A stretch of 64,000 nt of DNA from Congeria kusceri (lineage: Eukaryota > Mollusca > Bivalvia > Myida > Dreissenidae). A program made the position numbers and the translations under genes. Positions 35,601-49,243 of this stretch are shown here, one piece after another (the stretch's first letter is position 1; each line of letters begins with the position of its first letter). The stretch is from contig CM051034.1 in NCBI GenBank assembly GCA_027627225.1, positions 45,586,048-45,650,047 on the forward strand, given 5' to 3'. Below the pieces are notes generated by a model, which was not told where the DNA came from, ran no database searches, and saw only the letters and a program-made list of their open reading frames with translations.

Positions 35601-38600
35601 AGACATGTAGTAGGGATCGTTATTTAATATTTAGTATCTAATACTGGCCCCATTCAATAGACATGTAGTAGGGATCGTTATTTAATATTTAGTATCTAAT
35701 ACTGGCCCCATTCAATAGACATGTAGTAGGGATCGTTATTTAGTATTAAGTATCTAATACTGGCCCCATTGAATAGACATGTAGTAGGGATCGTTATTTA
35801 ATATTTAGTATCTAATACTGTCCCCATTCAATAGACATGTAGTAGGGATCGTTATTTAATATTAAGTATCTAATACTGGCCCCATTCAATAGACATATAG
35901 TAGGGATCGTTATTTAATATTAAGTATCTAATACTGGCCCCATTCAATAGACATGTAGTAGGGATCGTTTTTTAATATTAAGTATCTAATACTGGCCCCA
36001 TTCAATAGACATGTAGTAGGGATCGTTATTTAATATTAAGTATCTAATACTGGCCCCATTCAATAGACATGTAGTAGGGATCGTTATTTAATATTTAGTA
36101 TCTAATACTGGCCCCATTCAATAGACATGTAGTAGGGATCGTTATTTAATATTAAGTATCTAATACTGGCCCCATTCTATAGACATGTAGTAGGGATCGT
36201 TATTAAATATTAAGTATCTAATACTGGCCCCATTCAATAGACATGTAGTAGGGATCGTTATTTAATATTAAGTATCTAATACTGGCCCCATTCAATAGAC
36301 ATGTAGTAGGGATCGTTATTTAATATTAAGTATCTAATACTGGCCCCATTCAATAGACATGTAGTAGGGATCGTTTTTTAATATTAAGTATCTAATACTG
36401 GCCCCATTCAATAGACATGTAGTAGGGATCGTTATTTAATATTAAGTATCTAATACTGGCCCCATTCAATAGACATGTAGTAGGGATCGTTATTTAATAT
36501 TTAGTATCTAATACTGGCCCCATTCAATAGACATGTAGTAGGGATCGTTATTTAATATTTAGTATCTAATACTGGCCCCATTCAATAGACATGTAGTAGG
36601 GATCGTTATTTAATATTTAGTATCTAATACTGGCCCCATTCAATAGACATGTAGTAGGGATCGTTATTTAATATTTAGTATCTAATACTGGCCCCATTCA
36701 ATAGACATGTAGTAGGGATCGTTATTTAATATTAAGTATCTAATTCTGGCCCCATTCAATTGACATGTAGTAGGGATCGTTATTTAATATTTAGTATCTA
36801 ATACTGGCCCCATTCAATAGACATGTAGTAGGGATCGTTATTTAATATTAAGTATCTAATACTGGCCCCATTCAATAGACATGTAGTAGGGATCGTTATT
36901 TAATATTAAGTATCTAATACTGGCCCCATTCAATAGACATGTAGTAGGGATCGTTATTTAATATTAAGTATCTAATACTGGCCCCATTCAATAGACATGT
37001 AGTAGGGATCGTTATTTAATATTAAGTATATAATACTGGCCCCATTCAATAGACATGTAGTAGGGATCGTTATTTAATATTTAGTATCTAATACTGGCCC
37101 CATTCAATAGACATGTAGTAGGGATCGTTATTAAATATTAAGTATCTAATACTGGCCCCATTCAATAGACATGTAGTAGGGATCGTTATTTAATATTAAG
37201 TATCTAATACTGGCCCCATTCAATAGACATGTAGTAGGGATCGTTATTTAATATTAAGTATCTAATACTGGCCCCATTCAATAGACATGTAGTAGGGTTC
37301 GTTATTTAATATTAAGTATCTAATACTGGCCCCATTCAATAGACATGTAGTAGGGATCGTTATTTAATATTTAGTATCTAATACTGGCCCCATTCAATAG
37401 ACATGTAGTAGGGATCGTTATTTAATATTAAGTATCTAATTCTGGCCCCATTCAATAGACATGTAGTAGGGATCGTTATTTAATATTTAGTATCTAATAC
37501 TGGCCCCATTCAATAGACATGTAGTAGGGATCGTTATTTAATATTAAGTATCTAATACTGGCCCCATTCAATAGACATGTAGTAGGGATCGTTATTTAAT
37601 ATTAAGTATCTAATACTGGCCCCATTCAATAGACATGTAGTAGGGATCGTTATTTAATATTAAGTATCTAATACTGGCCCCATTCAATAGACATGTAGTA
37701 GGGATCGTTATTTAATATTAAGTATCTAATACTGGCCCCATTCATTAGACATGTAGTAGGGATCGTTATTTAAGATTTAGTATCTAATACTGGCCCCATT
37801 CAATAGACATGTAGTAGGGATCGTTATTAAATATTAAGTATCTAATACTGGCCCCATTCAATAGACATGTAGTAGGGATCGTTATTAAATATTAAGTATC
37901 TAATACTGGCCCCATTCAATAGACATGTAGTAGGGATCGTTATTTAATATTAAATATCTAATACTGGCCCCATTCAATAGACATGTAGTAGGGTTCGTTA
38001 TTTAATATTAAGTATCTAATACTGGCCCCATTCAATAGACATGTAGTAGGGATCGTTATTTAATATTAAGTATCTAATACTGGCCCCATTCAATAGACAT
38101 GTAGTAGGGTTCGTTATTTAATATTAAGTATCTAATACTGGCCCCATTCAATAGACATGTAGTGGGGATCGTTATTTAATATTAAGTATCTAATACTGGC
38201 CCCATTCAATAGACATGTAGTAGGGATCGTTATTTAATATTAAGTATCTAATACTGGCCCCATTCAATAGACATATAGTAGGGATCGTTATTTAATATTA
38301 AGTATCTAATACTGGCCCCATTCAATAGACATGTAGTAGGGATCGTATTTAATATTAAGTATCTAATACTGGCCCCATTCAATAGACATGTAGTAGGGAT
38401 CGTTATTTAATATTTAGTATCTAATACTGGCCCCATTCAATAGACATGTAGTAGGGATCGTTATTTAATATTTAGTATCTAATACTGGCCCCATTCAATA
38501 GACATGTAGTAGGGATCGTTATTTAATATTTAGTATCTAATACTGGCCCCATTCAATAGACATGTAGTAGGGATCGTTATACAATATTTAGTATCTAATA

Positions 38601-41600
38601 CTGGCCCCATTCAATAGACATGTAGTAGGGATCGTTATTTAATATTTAGTATCTAATACTGGCCCCATTCAATAGACATGTTGTAGGGATCGTTATTTAA
38701 TATTTAGTATCTAATACTGGCCCCATTCAATAGACATGTAGTAGGGATCGTTATTTAATATTAAGTATCTAATACTGGCCCCATTCAATAGACTTGTAGT
38801 AGGGATCGTTATTTAATATTAAGTATCTAATACTGGCCCCATTCAATAGACATGTAGTAGGGATCGTTATTAAATATTAAGTATCTAATACTGGCCCCAT
38901 TCAATAGACATGTAGTAGGGATCGTTATTTAATATTAAGTATCTAATACTGGCCCCATTCAATAGACATGTAGTAGGGATCGTTATTTAATATTTAGTAT
39001 CTAATACTGGCCCCATTCAATAGACATGTATTAGGGATCGTTATTTAATATTTAGTATCTAATACTGGCCCCATTCAATAGACATGTAGTAGGGATCGTT
39101 ATTAAATATTAAGTATCTAATACTGGCCCCATTCAATAGACATGTAGTAGGAATCGTTATTTAATATTAAGAATCTAATACTGGCCCCATTCAATAGACA
39201 TGTAGTAGGGATCGTTATTTAATATTTAGTATCTAATACTGGCCCCATTCAATAGACATGTAGTAGGGATCGTTATTTAATAGTTAGTATCTAATACTGG
39301 CCCCATTCAATAGACATGTAGTAGGGATCGTTATTTAATATTTAGTATCTAATACTGGCCCCATTCAATAGACATGTAGTAGGGATCGTTATTTAATATT
39401 AAGTATCTAATACTGACCCCATTCAATAGACATGTAGTAGGGATCGTTATTTAATATTTAGTATCTAATACTGGCCCCATTCAATAGACATGTAGTAGGG
39501 ATCGTTATTTAATATTAAGTATCTAATACTGGCCCCATTCAATAGACATGTAGTAGGGATCGTTATTAAATATTAAGTATCTAATACTGGCCCCATTCAA
39601 TAGACATGTAGTAGGGATCGTTATTAAATATTAAGTATCTAATACTGGCCCCATTCAATAGACATGTAGTAGGGATCGTTATTAAATATTAAGTATCTAA
39701 TACTGGCCCCATTCAATAGACATGTAGTAGGGATCATTATTAAATATTAAGTATCTAATTCTGGCCCCATTCAATAGACATGTAGTAGGGATCGTTATTA
39801 AATATTAAGTATCTAATTCTGGCCCCATTCAATAGACATGTAGTAGGGATCGTTATTAAATATTAAGTATCTAATACTGGCCCCATTCAATAGACATGTA
39901 GTAGGGATCGTTATTAAATATTAAGTATCTAATTCTGGCCCCATTCAATAGACATGTAGTAGGGATCGTTATTAAATATTAAGTATCTAATACTGGCCCC
40001 ATTCAATAGACATGTAGTAGGGATCGTTATTTAATATTAAGTATCTAATACTGGCCCCATTCAATAGACATGTAGTGGGGATCGTTATTTAATATTTAGT
40101 ATCTAATTCTAGCCCCATTCAATAGACATGTAGTAGGGATCGTTATTAAATATTAAGTATCTAATACTGGCCCCATTCAATAGACATGTAGTGGGGATCG
40201 TTATTTAATATTAAGTATCTAATTCTGGCCCCATTCAATAGACATGTAGTAGGGATCGTTATTAAATATTAAGTATCTAATTCTGGCCCCATTCAATAGA
40301 CATGTAGTAGGGATCGTTATTAAATATTAAGTATCTAATTCTGGCCCAATTCAATAGACATGTAGTAGGGATCGTTATTAAATATTAAGTATCTAATTCT
40401 GGCCCCATTCAATAGACATGTAGTAGGGATCGTTATTAAATATTAAGTATCTAATTCTGGCCCAATTCAATAGACATGTAGTAGGGATCGTGATTAAATA
40501 TTAAGTATCTAATTCTGGCCCAATTCAATAGACATGTAGTAGGGATCGTGATTAAATATTAAGTATCTAATTCTGGCCCCATTCAATAGACATGTAGTAG
40601 GGATCGTTATTAAATATTAAGTATCTAATTCTGGCCCCATTCAATAGACATGTAGTAGGGATCGTTATTTAATATTTAGTATCTAATTCTGGCCCCATTC
40701 AATAGACATGTTGTAGGGATCGTTATTTAATATTTAGTATCTAATTCTGGCCCCATTCAATAGACATGTTGTAGGGATCGTTATTTAATATTTAGTATCT
40801 AATTCTGGCCCCATTCAATAGACATGTAGTAGGGATCGTTATTTAATATTTAGTATCTAATTCTGGCCCCATTCAATAGACATGTAGTAGGGATCGTTAT
40901 TTAATATTAAGTATCTAATACTGGCCCCATTCAATAGACATGTAGTAGGGATCGTTATTTAATATTTAGTATCTAATACTGGCCCCATTCAATAGACATG
41001 CAGTAGGGATCGTTATTTAATATTTAGTATCTAATACTGGCCCCATTCAATAGACATGTAGTAGGGATCGTTATTTAATATTTAGTATCTAATACTGGCC
41101 CCATTCAATAGACATGTAGTAGGGATCGTTATTTAATATTTAGTATCTAATACTGGCCCCATTCAATAGACATGTAGTAGGGATCGTTATTTAATATTAA
41201 GTATCTAATTCTGGCCCCATTCAATAGACATGTATTTGGGATCGTTATTTAATATTTAGTATCTAATACTGGCCCCATTCAATAGACATGTAGTAGGGAT
41301 CGTTATTTAATATTAAGTATCTAATACTGGCCCCATTCAATAGACATGTAGTAGGGATCCTTATTTAATATTAAGTATCTAATACTGGCCCCATTCAATA
41401 GACATGTAGTAGGGATCCTTATTTAATATTAAGTATCTAATACTGGCCCCATTCAATAGACATGTAGTAGGGATCGTTATTTAATATTAAGTATCTAATA
41501 CTGGCCCCATTCAATAGACATGTAGTAGGGATCGTTATTTAATATTTAGTATCTAATACTGGCCCCATTCAATAGACATGTAGTAGGGATCGTTATTAAA

Positions 41601-44600
41601 TATTAAGTATCTAATACTGGCCCCATTCAATAGACATGTAGTAGGGATCGTTATTAAATATTAAGTATCTAATACTGGCCCCATTCAATAGACATGTAGT
41701 AGGGATCGTTATTTAATATTAAGTATCTAATACTGGCCCCATTCAATACACATGTAGTAGGGATCTTTATTTAATATTAAGTATCTAATACTGGCCCCAT
41801 TCAATAGACATGTAGTAGGGTTCGTTATTTAATATTAAGTATCTAATACTGGCCCCATTCAATAGACATGTAGTAGGGATCGTTATTTAATATTTAGTAT
41901 CTAATACTGGCCCCATTCAATAGACATGCAGTAGGGATCGTTATTTAATATTTAGTATCTAATACTGGCCCCATTCAATAGACATGTAGTAGGGATCGTT
42001 ATTTAATATTTAGTATCTAATACTGGCCCCATTCAATAGACATGTAGTAGGGATCGTTAATTAATATTTAGTATCTAATACTGGCCCCATTCAATATACA
42101 TGTAGTAGGGATCGTTATGTAATATTAAGTATCTAATTCTGGCCCCATTCAATAGACATGTAGTAGGGATCGTTATTTAATATTTAGTATCTAATACTGG
42201 CCCCATTCAATTGACATGTAGTAGGGATCGTTATTTAATATTAAGTATCTAATACTGGCCCCATTCAATAGACATGTAGTAGCGATCGATATTTAATATT
42301 AAGTATCTAATACTGGCCCCATTCAATAGACATGTAGTAGGGATCCTTATTTAATATTAAGTATCTAATACTGGCCCCATTCAATAGACATGTAGTAGGG
42401 ATCGTTATTTAATATTTAGTATCTAATACTGGCCCCATTCAATAGACATGTAGTAGGGATCGTTATTTAATATTTAGTATCTAATACTGGCCCCATTCAA
42501 TAGACATGTAGTAGGGATCGTTATTAAATATTAAGTATCTAATACTGGCCCCATTCAATAGACATGTAGTAGGGATCGTTATTTAATATTAAGTATCTAA
42601 TACTGGCCCCATTCAATACACATGTAGTAGGGATCGTTATTTAATAATAAGTATCTAATACTGGCCCCATTCAATAGACATGTAGTAGGGTTCGTTATTT
42701 AATATTAAGTATCTAATACTGGCCCCATTCAATAGACATGTAGTAGGGATCGTTATTTAATATTAAGTATCTAATACTGGCCCCATTCAATAGACATGTA
42801 GTAGGGATCGTTATTTAATATTAAGTATCTAATACTGGCCCCATTCAATAGACATGTAGTAGGGATCGTATTTAATATTAAGTATCTAATACTGGCCCCA
42901 TTCAATAGACATGTAGTAGGGATCGTTATTTAATATTAAGTATCTAATACTGGCCCCATTCAATAGACATGTAGTAGGGATCGTTATTTAATATTTAGTA
43001 TCTAATACTGGCCCCATTCAATAGACATGTAGTAGGGATCGTTATTTAATATTTAGTATCTAATACTGGCCCCATTCAATAGACATGTAGTAGGGATCGT
43101 TATTTAATATTTAGTATCTAATACTGGCCCCATTCAATAGACATGTAGTAGGGATCGTTATATAATATTTAGTATCTAATACTGGCCCCATTCAATAGAC
43201 ATGTAGTAGGGATCGTTATTTAATATTTAGTATCTAATACTGGCCCCATTCAATAGACATGTTGTAGGGATCGTTATTTAATATTTAGTATCTAATAATG
43301 GCCCCATTCAATAGACATGTAGTAGGGATCGTTATTTAATATTTAGTATCTAATACTGGCCCCATTCAATAGACATGTAGTAGGGATCGTTATTAAATAT
43401 TAAGTATCTAATACTGGCCCCATTCAATAGACATGTAGTAGGAATCGTTATTTAATATTAAGTATCTAATACTGGCCCCATTCAATAGACATGTAGTAGG
43501 GATCGTTATTTAAAATTTAGTATCTAATACTGGCCCCATTCAATAGACATGTAGTAGGGATCGTTATTTAATATTTAGTATCTAATACTGGCCCCATTCA
43601 ATAGACATGTAGTAGGGATCGTTATTAAATATTAAGTATCTAATACTGGCCCCATTCAATAGACATGTAGTAGGGATCGTTATTTAATATTAAGTATCTA
43701 ATACTGGCCCCATTCAATACACATGTAGTAGGGATCGTTATTTAATAATAAGTATCTAATACTGGCCCCATTCAATAGACATGTAGTAGGGTTCGTTATT
43801 TAATATTAAGTATCTAATACTGGCCCCATTCAATAGACATGTAGTAGGGTTCGTTATTTAATATTAAGTATCTAATACTGGCCCCATTCAATAGACATGT
43901 AGTAGGGATCGTTATTTAATATTAAGTATCTAATACTGGCCCCATTCAATAGACATATAGTAGGGATCGTTATTTAATATTAAGTATCTAATACTGGCCC
44001 CATTCAATAGACATGTAGTAGGGATCGTATTTAATATTAAGTATCTAATACTGGCCCCATTCAATAGACATGTAGTAGGGATCGTTATTTAATATTTAGT
44101 ATCTAATACTGTCCCCATTCAATAGACATGTAGTAGGGATCGTTATTTAATATTTAGTATCTAATACTGGCCCCATTCAATAGACATGTAGTAGGGATCG
44201 TTATTTAATATTTAGTATCTAATACTGGCCCCATTCAATAGACATGTAGTAGGGATCGTTATTTAATATTTAGTATCTAATACTGGCCCCATTCAATAGA
44301 CATGTAGTAGGGATCGTTATTTAATATTTAGTATCTAATACTGGCCCCATTCAATAGACATGTAGTAGGGATCGTTATATAATATTTAGTATCTAATACT
44401 GGCCCCATTCAATAGACATGTAGTAGGGATCGTTATTTAATATTTAGTATCTAATACTGGCCCCATTCAATAGACATGTTGTAGGGATCGTTATTTAATA
44501 TTTAGTATCTAATAATGGCCCCATTCAATAGACATGTAGTAGGGATCGTTATTTAATATTTAGTATCTAATACTGGCCCCATTCAATAGACATGTAGTAG

Positions 44601-47600
44601 GGATCGTTATTAAATATAAAGTATCTAATTCTGGCCCCATTCAATAGACATGTAGTAGGAATCGTTATTTAATATTAAGTATCTAATACTGGCCCCATTC
44701 AATAGACATGTAGTAGGGATCGTTATTTAAAATTTAGTATCTAATACTGGCCCCATTCAATAGACATGTAGTAGGGATCGTTATTTAATAGTTAGTATCT
44801 AATACTGGCCCAATTCAATAGACATGTAGTAGGGATCGTTATTAAATATTAAGTATCTAATTCTGGCCCCATTCAATAGACATGTAGTAGAGATCGTTAT
44901 TAAATATTAAGTATCTAATACTGGCCCCATTCAATATACATGTAGTAGGGATCGTTATTTAATATTTAGTATCTAATACTGGCCCCATTCAATAGACATG
45001 TAGTAGGGATCGTTATTTAATATTAAGTATCTAATACTGGCCCCATTCAATAGACATGTAGTATGTATCGTTATTAAATATTAAGTATCTAATTCTGGCC
45101 CCATTCAATAGACATGTAGTAGGGATAGTTATTAAATATTAAGTATCTAATACTGGCCCCATTCAATAGACATGTAGTAGGGATCGTTATTAAATATTAA
45201 GTATCTAATACTGGCCCCATTCAATAGACATGTAGTACGGATCGTTATTTAATATTAAGTATCTAATTCTGGCCCCATTCAATAGACATGTAGTAGGGAT
45301 CGTTATTAAATATTAAGTATCTAATTCTGGCCCAATTCAATAGACATGTAGTAGGGATCGTTATTAAATATTAAGTATCTAATTCTGGCCCCATTCAATA
45401 GACATATAGTAGGGATCGTTATTAAATATTAAGTATCTAATTCTGGCCCAATTCAATAGACATGTAGTAGGGATCGTGATTAAATATTAAGTATCTAATT
45501 CTGGCCCAATTCAATAGACATGTAGTAGGGATCGTTATTAAATATTAAGTATCTAATTCTGGCCCCATTCAATAGACATGTAGTAGGGATCGTTATTTAA
45601 TATTTAGTATCTAATTCTGGCCCCATTCAATAGACATGTAGTAGGGATCGTTATTTAATATTTAGTATCTAATTCTGGCCCCATTCAATAGACATGTAGT
45701 AGGGATCGTTATTTAATATTAAGTATCTAATACTGGCCCCATTCAATAGACATGTAGTAGGGATCGTTATTTAATATTTAGTATCTAATTCTGGCCCCAT
45801 TCAATAGACATGTAGTAGGGATCGTTATTTAATATTTAGTATCTAATTCAGGCCCAATTCAATAGACATGTAGTAGGGATCGTTATTTAATATTAAGTAT
45901 CTAATACTGGCCCCATTCAATAGACATGTAGTAGGGATCGTTATTTAATATTAAGTATCTAATACTGGCCCCATTCAATAGACATGTAGTAGGGATCGTT
46001 ATTAAATATTAAGTATCTAATTCTGGCCCCATTCAATAGACATGTAGTAGTGATCGTTATTAAATATTAAGTATCTAATACTGGCCCCATTCAATAGACA
46101 TGTAGTAGGGATCGTTATTAAATATTAAGTATCTAATACTGGCCCCATTCAATAGACATGTAGTAGGGATCGTTATTTAATATTAAGTATCTAATTCTGG
46201 CCCCATTCAATAGACATGTAGTAGGGATCGTTATTAAATATTAAGTATCTAATTCTGGCCCAATTCAATAGACATGTAGTAGGGATCGTTATTAAATATT
46301 AAGTATCTAATTCTGGCCCCATTCAATAGACATATAGTAGGGATCGTTATTAAATATTAAGTATCTAATTCTGGCCCAATTCAATAGACATGTAGTAGGG
46401 ATCGTGATTAAATATTAAGTATCTAATTCTGGCCCAAATCAATAGACATGTAGTAGGGATCGTTATTAAATATTAAGTATCTAATTCTGGCCCCATTCAA
46501 TAGACATGTAGTAGGGATCGTTATTTAATATTTAGTATCTAATTCTGGCCCCATTCAATAGACATGTAGTAGGGATCGTTATTTAATATTTAGTATCTAA
46601 TTCTGGCCCCATTCAATAGACATGTAGTAGGGATCGTTATTTAATATTTAGTATCTAATTCTGGCCCCATTCAATAGACATGTAGTAGGGATCGTTATTT
46701 AATATTTAGTATCTAATTCTGGCCCCATTCAATAGACATGTAGTAGGGATCGTTATTTAATATTTAGTATCTAATACTGGCCCCATTCAATAGACATGTA
46801 GTAGGGATCGTTATTTAATATTTAGTATCTAATTCTGGCCCCATTCAATAGACATGTAGTAGGGATCGTTATTTAATATTTAGTATCTAATTCTGGCCCC
46901 ATTCAATAGACATGTAGTAGGGATCGTTATTTAATATTTAGTATCTAATTCTGGCCCCATTCAATAGACATGTAGTAGGGATCGTTATTTAATATTTAGT
47001 ATCTAATTCTGGCCCCATTCAATAGACATGTAGTAGGGATCGTTATTTAATATTTAGTATCTAATTCTGGCCCAATTCAATAGACATGTAGTAGGGATCG
47101 TTATTTAATATTTAGTATCTAATTCTGTCCCCATTCAATAGACATGTAGTAGGGATCGTTATTTAATATTTAGTATCTAATTCTGGCCCCATTCAATAGA
47201 CATGTAGTAGGGATCGTTATTTAATATTTAGTATCTAATACTGGCCCCATTCAATAGACATGTAGTAGGGATCGTTATTTAATATTTAGTATCTAATACT
47301 GGCCCCATTCAATAGACATGTAGTAGGGATCGTTATTTAATATTAAGTATCTAATACTGGCCCCATTCAATAGACATGTAGTAGGGATCGTTATTAAATA
47401 TTAAGTATCTAATACTGGCCCCATTCAATAGACATGTAGTAGGGATCGTTATTTAATATTAAATATCTAATACCGGCCCCATTCAATAGACATGTAGTAG
47501 GGATCGTTATTTAATATTAAGTATCTAATTCTGGCCCCATTCAATAGACATGTAGTAGGGATCGTTATTTAATATTTAGTATCTAATACTGGCCCCATTC

Positions 47601-47716
47601 AATAGACATGTAGTAGGGATCGTTATTTAATATTTAGTATCTAATACCGGCCCCATTCAATAGACATGTAGTAGGGTTCGTTATTTAATATTAAGTATCT
47701 AATTCTGGCCCAATTC
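32696..47716 (+). repeat. 15-kb satellite, 58-bp unit, about 259 copies
   Basis: Head-to-tail units with the core gacatgtagtagggatcgtt, then an A/T block (attaaatattaagt, atttaatattaagt or atttaatatttagt), then atctaatactggccccattc or atctaattctggcc(c/a)attc. Most units are 58 bp; a few are 57 ('cgtattta'). Divergence between units is only a few bases, and variants cluster locally, which points to recent unequal exchange or gene conversion. No promoter-like or coding content; there is no open frame above 60 codons. The array starts and ends within single units. Confidence 0.98.
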
Positions 47717-47760
47717 TCCCTGCTGGGAAGAATGCTAAGGCTACATTTCTTCGTGCGCGT

Positions 47761-48117
47761 GATCCGTTATCCGTATCCGTGATCGTATCTGCATCCGTTA
47801 TCCGTATCCGTGATCGTATCTGCATCCGTTATCCGTATCCGTGATCGTATCTGCATCCGTTATCCGTATCCGTGATCGTATCTGCATCCGTTATCCGTAT
47901 CCGTTATCGTATCTGCATCCGTTATCCGTATCCGTGATCGTATCTGCATCCGTTATCCCTATCCGTGATCGTATCTGCATCCGTTATCCGTATCCGTGAT
48001 CGTATCTGCATCCGTTATCCGTATCCGTGATCGTATCTGCATCCGTTATCCGTATCCGTGATCGTATCTGCATCCGTTATCCGTATCCGTGATCGTATCT
48101 GCATCCGTTATCCGTAT
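47761..48117 (+). repeat. 31-bp tandem array, about 11.5 copies
   Basis: The unit is composed of 'ttatccgtatccgtgatcgt' plus 'atctgcatccg', itself built from 'atccgt' hexamers. Nearly identical copies; single variants are 'gttatcg' and 'atccctatc'. A 44-bp spacer (47717-47760) separates it from the 58-bp satellite. Confidence 0.95.
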
Positions 48118-49080
48118 GTAGCTTTTCTATGTGTGCTTATCCGTAGTGCGTAATATGATATAAATACAATTTTCTACTCTATTGTATTTAATATTTATGA
48201 ACGGTAAAATAAGCTAGATTTACAAAATCATCTTCGTTTTAGCGTTGTTTATAGGCTAATAAGAAACGATTTTATGTTCTGATGCGTAGGAATTAAATCA
48301 CATATTCATTGTGACGTCACTTTCATGATAAACGCTACAATTACACTGTTATTCCGACGGACGCTGAACACGTTCAAAGGATGTTTTAGTTAGTGAACGG
48401 CGGTGTTCATAAGGCTTTCTTGATGCAGTCAACATGATAGTTTGAACGGCTAGGACGTTCAAAGTATTAAACGCACGTGTTCACAGACTGAATGGTGGTG
48501 TAAAGCGCATTCCGCCAGGTTTCGATACCCTGACGATGACTGTACATCGGTCGGTGCCTTTCCGGCTGCCTGCCGGTGCCAGGCAGGTGCCCGCACGGTC
48601 GCCGTTGAAATCGGATGATGTTTTTAAAGAAGAAATATCGTACGGCCACCGCCCGATTAAAGAAATTGCCGCCCGGTGATTGTTTGGTGCCCGACCGACG
48701 TGTTTTAGAACTCGCTGATCTCGAAAATCGTCCGTCGCCGCCTAATTATAAGTATTCCTTAAACTTCGACGCTCGCCGGCCGACAAGCAAAACTTTAGCA
48801 GCCACCGCCCGATTGCAACTACCACCTGGCGGGCACCGTCAGATTTTGCCCGATTGGGGGTAAAACCAGTTTCTTATTTAGGACCGGGGCAAATGACCTG
48901 ACAAAATTTTCACGAGCGTTTTCTGCAAGCAGTTCTAACCGGTTCCTGAAATAATGGTGGCCGAACGAGTTTGGTTTGTTTTTAACCGTTGTGTTTTTTT
49001 TTTTGTTTTTTTTGGTAATTAAATTATATTCATTACACATTTGCATCAAGAATGACAGAAGGAACTTAACCTCGAGTGCA
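48118..49080. other. Non-coding stretch with a GC-rich block
   Basis: 48520-48870 is much richer in G+C than its surroundings, with 'gccaccgcccgatt' twice (about 48646 and 48801). This suggests an old repeat, but I cannot name it or find its ends. The two overlapping open frames (48467-48649 minus, 48615-48863 plus) come from base composition. Confidence 0.45.
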
Positions 49081-49243
49081 TATGAGGCGTGTCGTGGGAA
49101 AACCGGGCTTAATGCATGTGCGTAAAGTGCCGTCCCGGATCAGCTTGTGCAGTCCGATAACAGCCCCACAGGCTGATCCTGGACGACACTTTACGCACAT
49201 GCATTATGCCCGGTTTTCTCACGAGACGCCTCATATGTAGTTT
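49081..49243. mobile_element. Palindromic MITE (GTGTCGTGGGAAAACCGGG family)
   Basis: The left half starts atgaggcgtgtcgtgggaaa and the right half ends in its inverse (ctcacgagacgcctcat). Both halves share 'atgcatgtgcgtaaagtg' / 'cactttacgcacatgcat' and 'ggatcagc' / 'gctgatcc', giving arms of about 63 nt. A truncated relative opens at 63906. I associate the family with dreissenid or related bivalve genomes (from memory). Confidence 0.9.

Noticed and set aside
32696..47716. CRISPR-like array
   Set aside because: Units are contiguous without unique spacers and the context is an animal genome; this is a satellite.
48467..48863. Overlapping basic/Pro-rich open frames
   Set aside because: They come from a GC-rich repeat block; both strands are open for compositional reasons and no motif is present.
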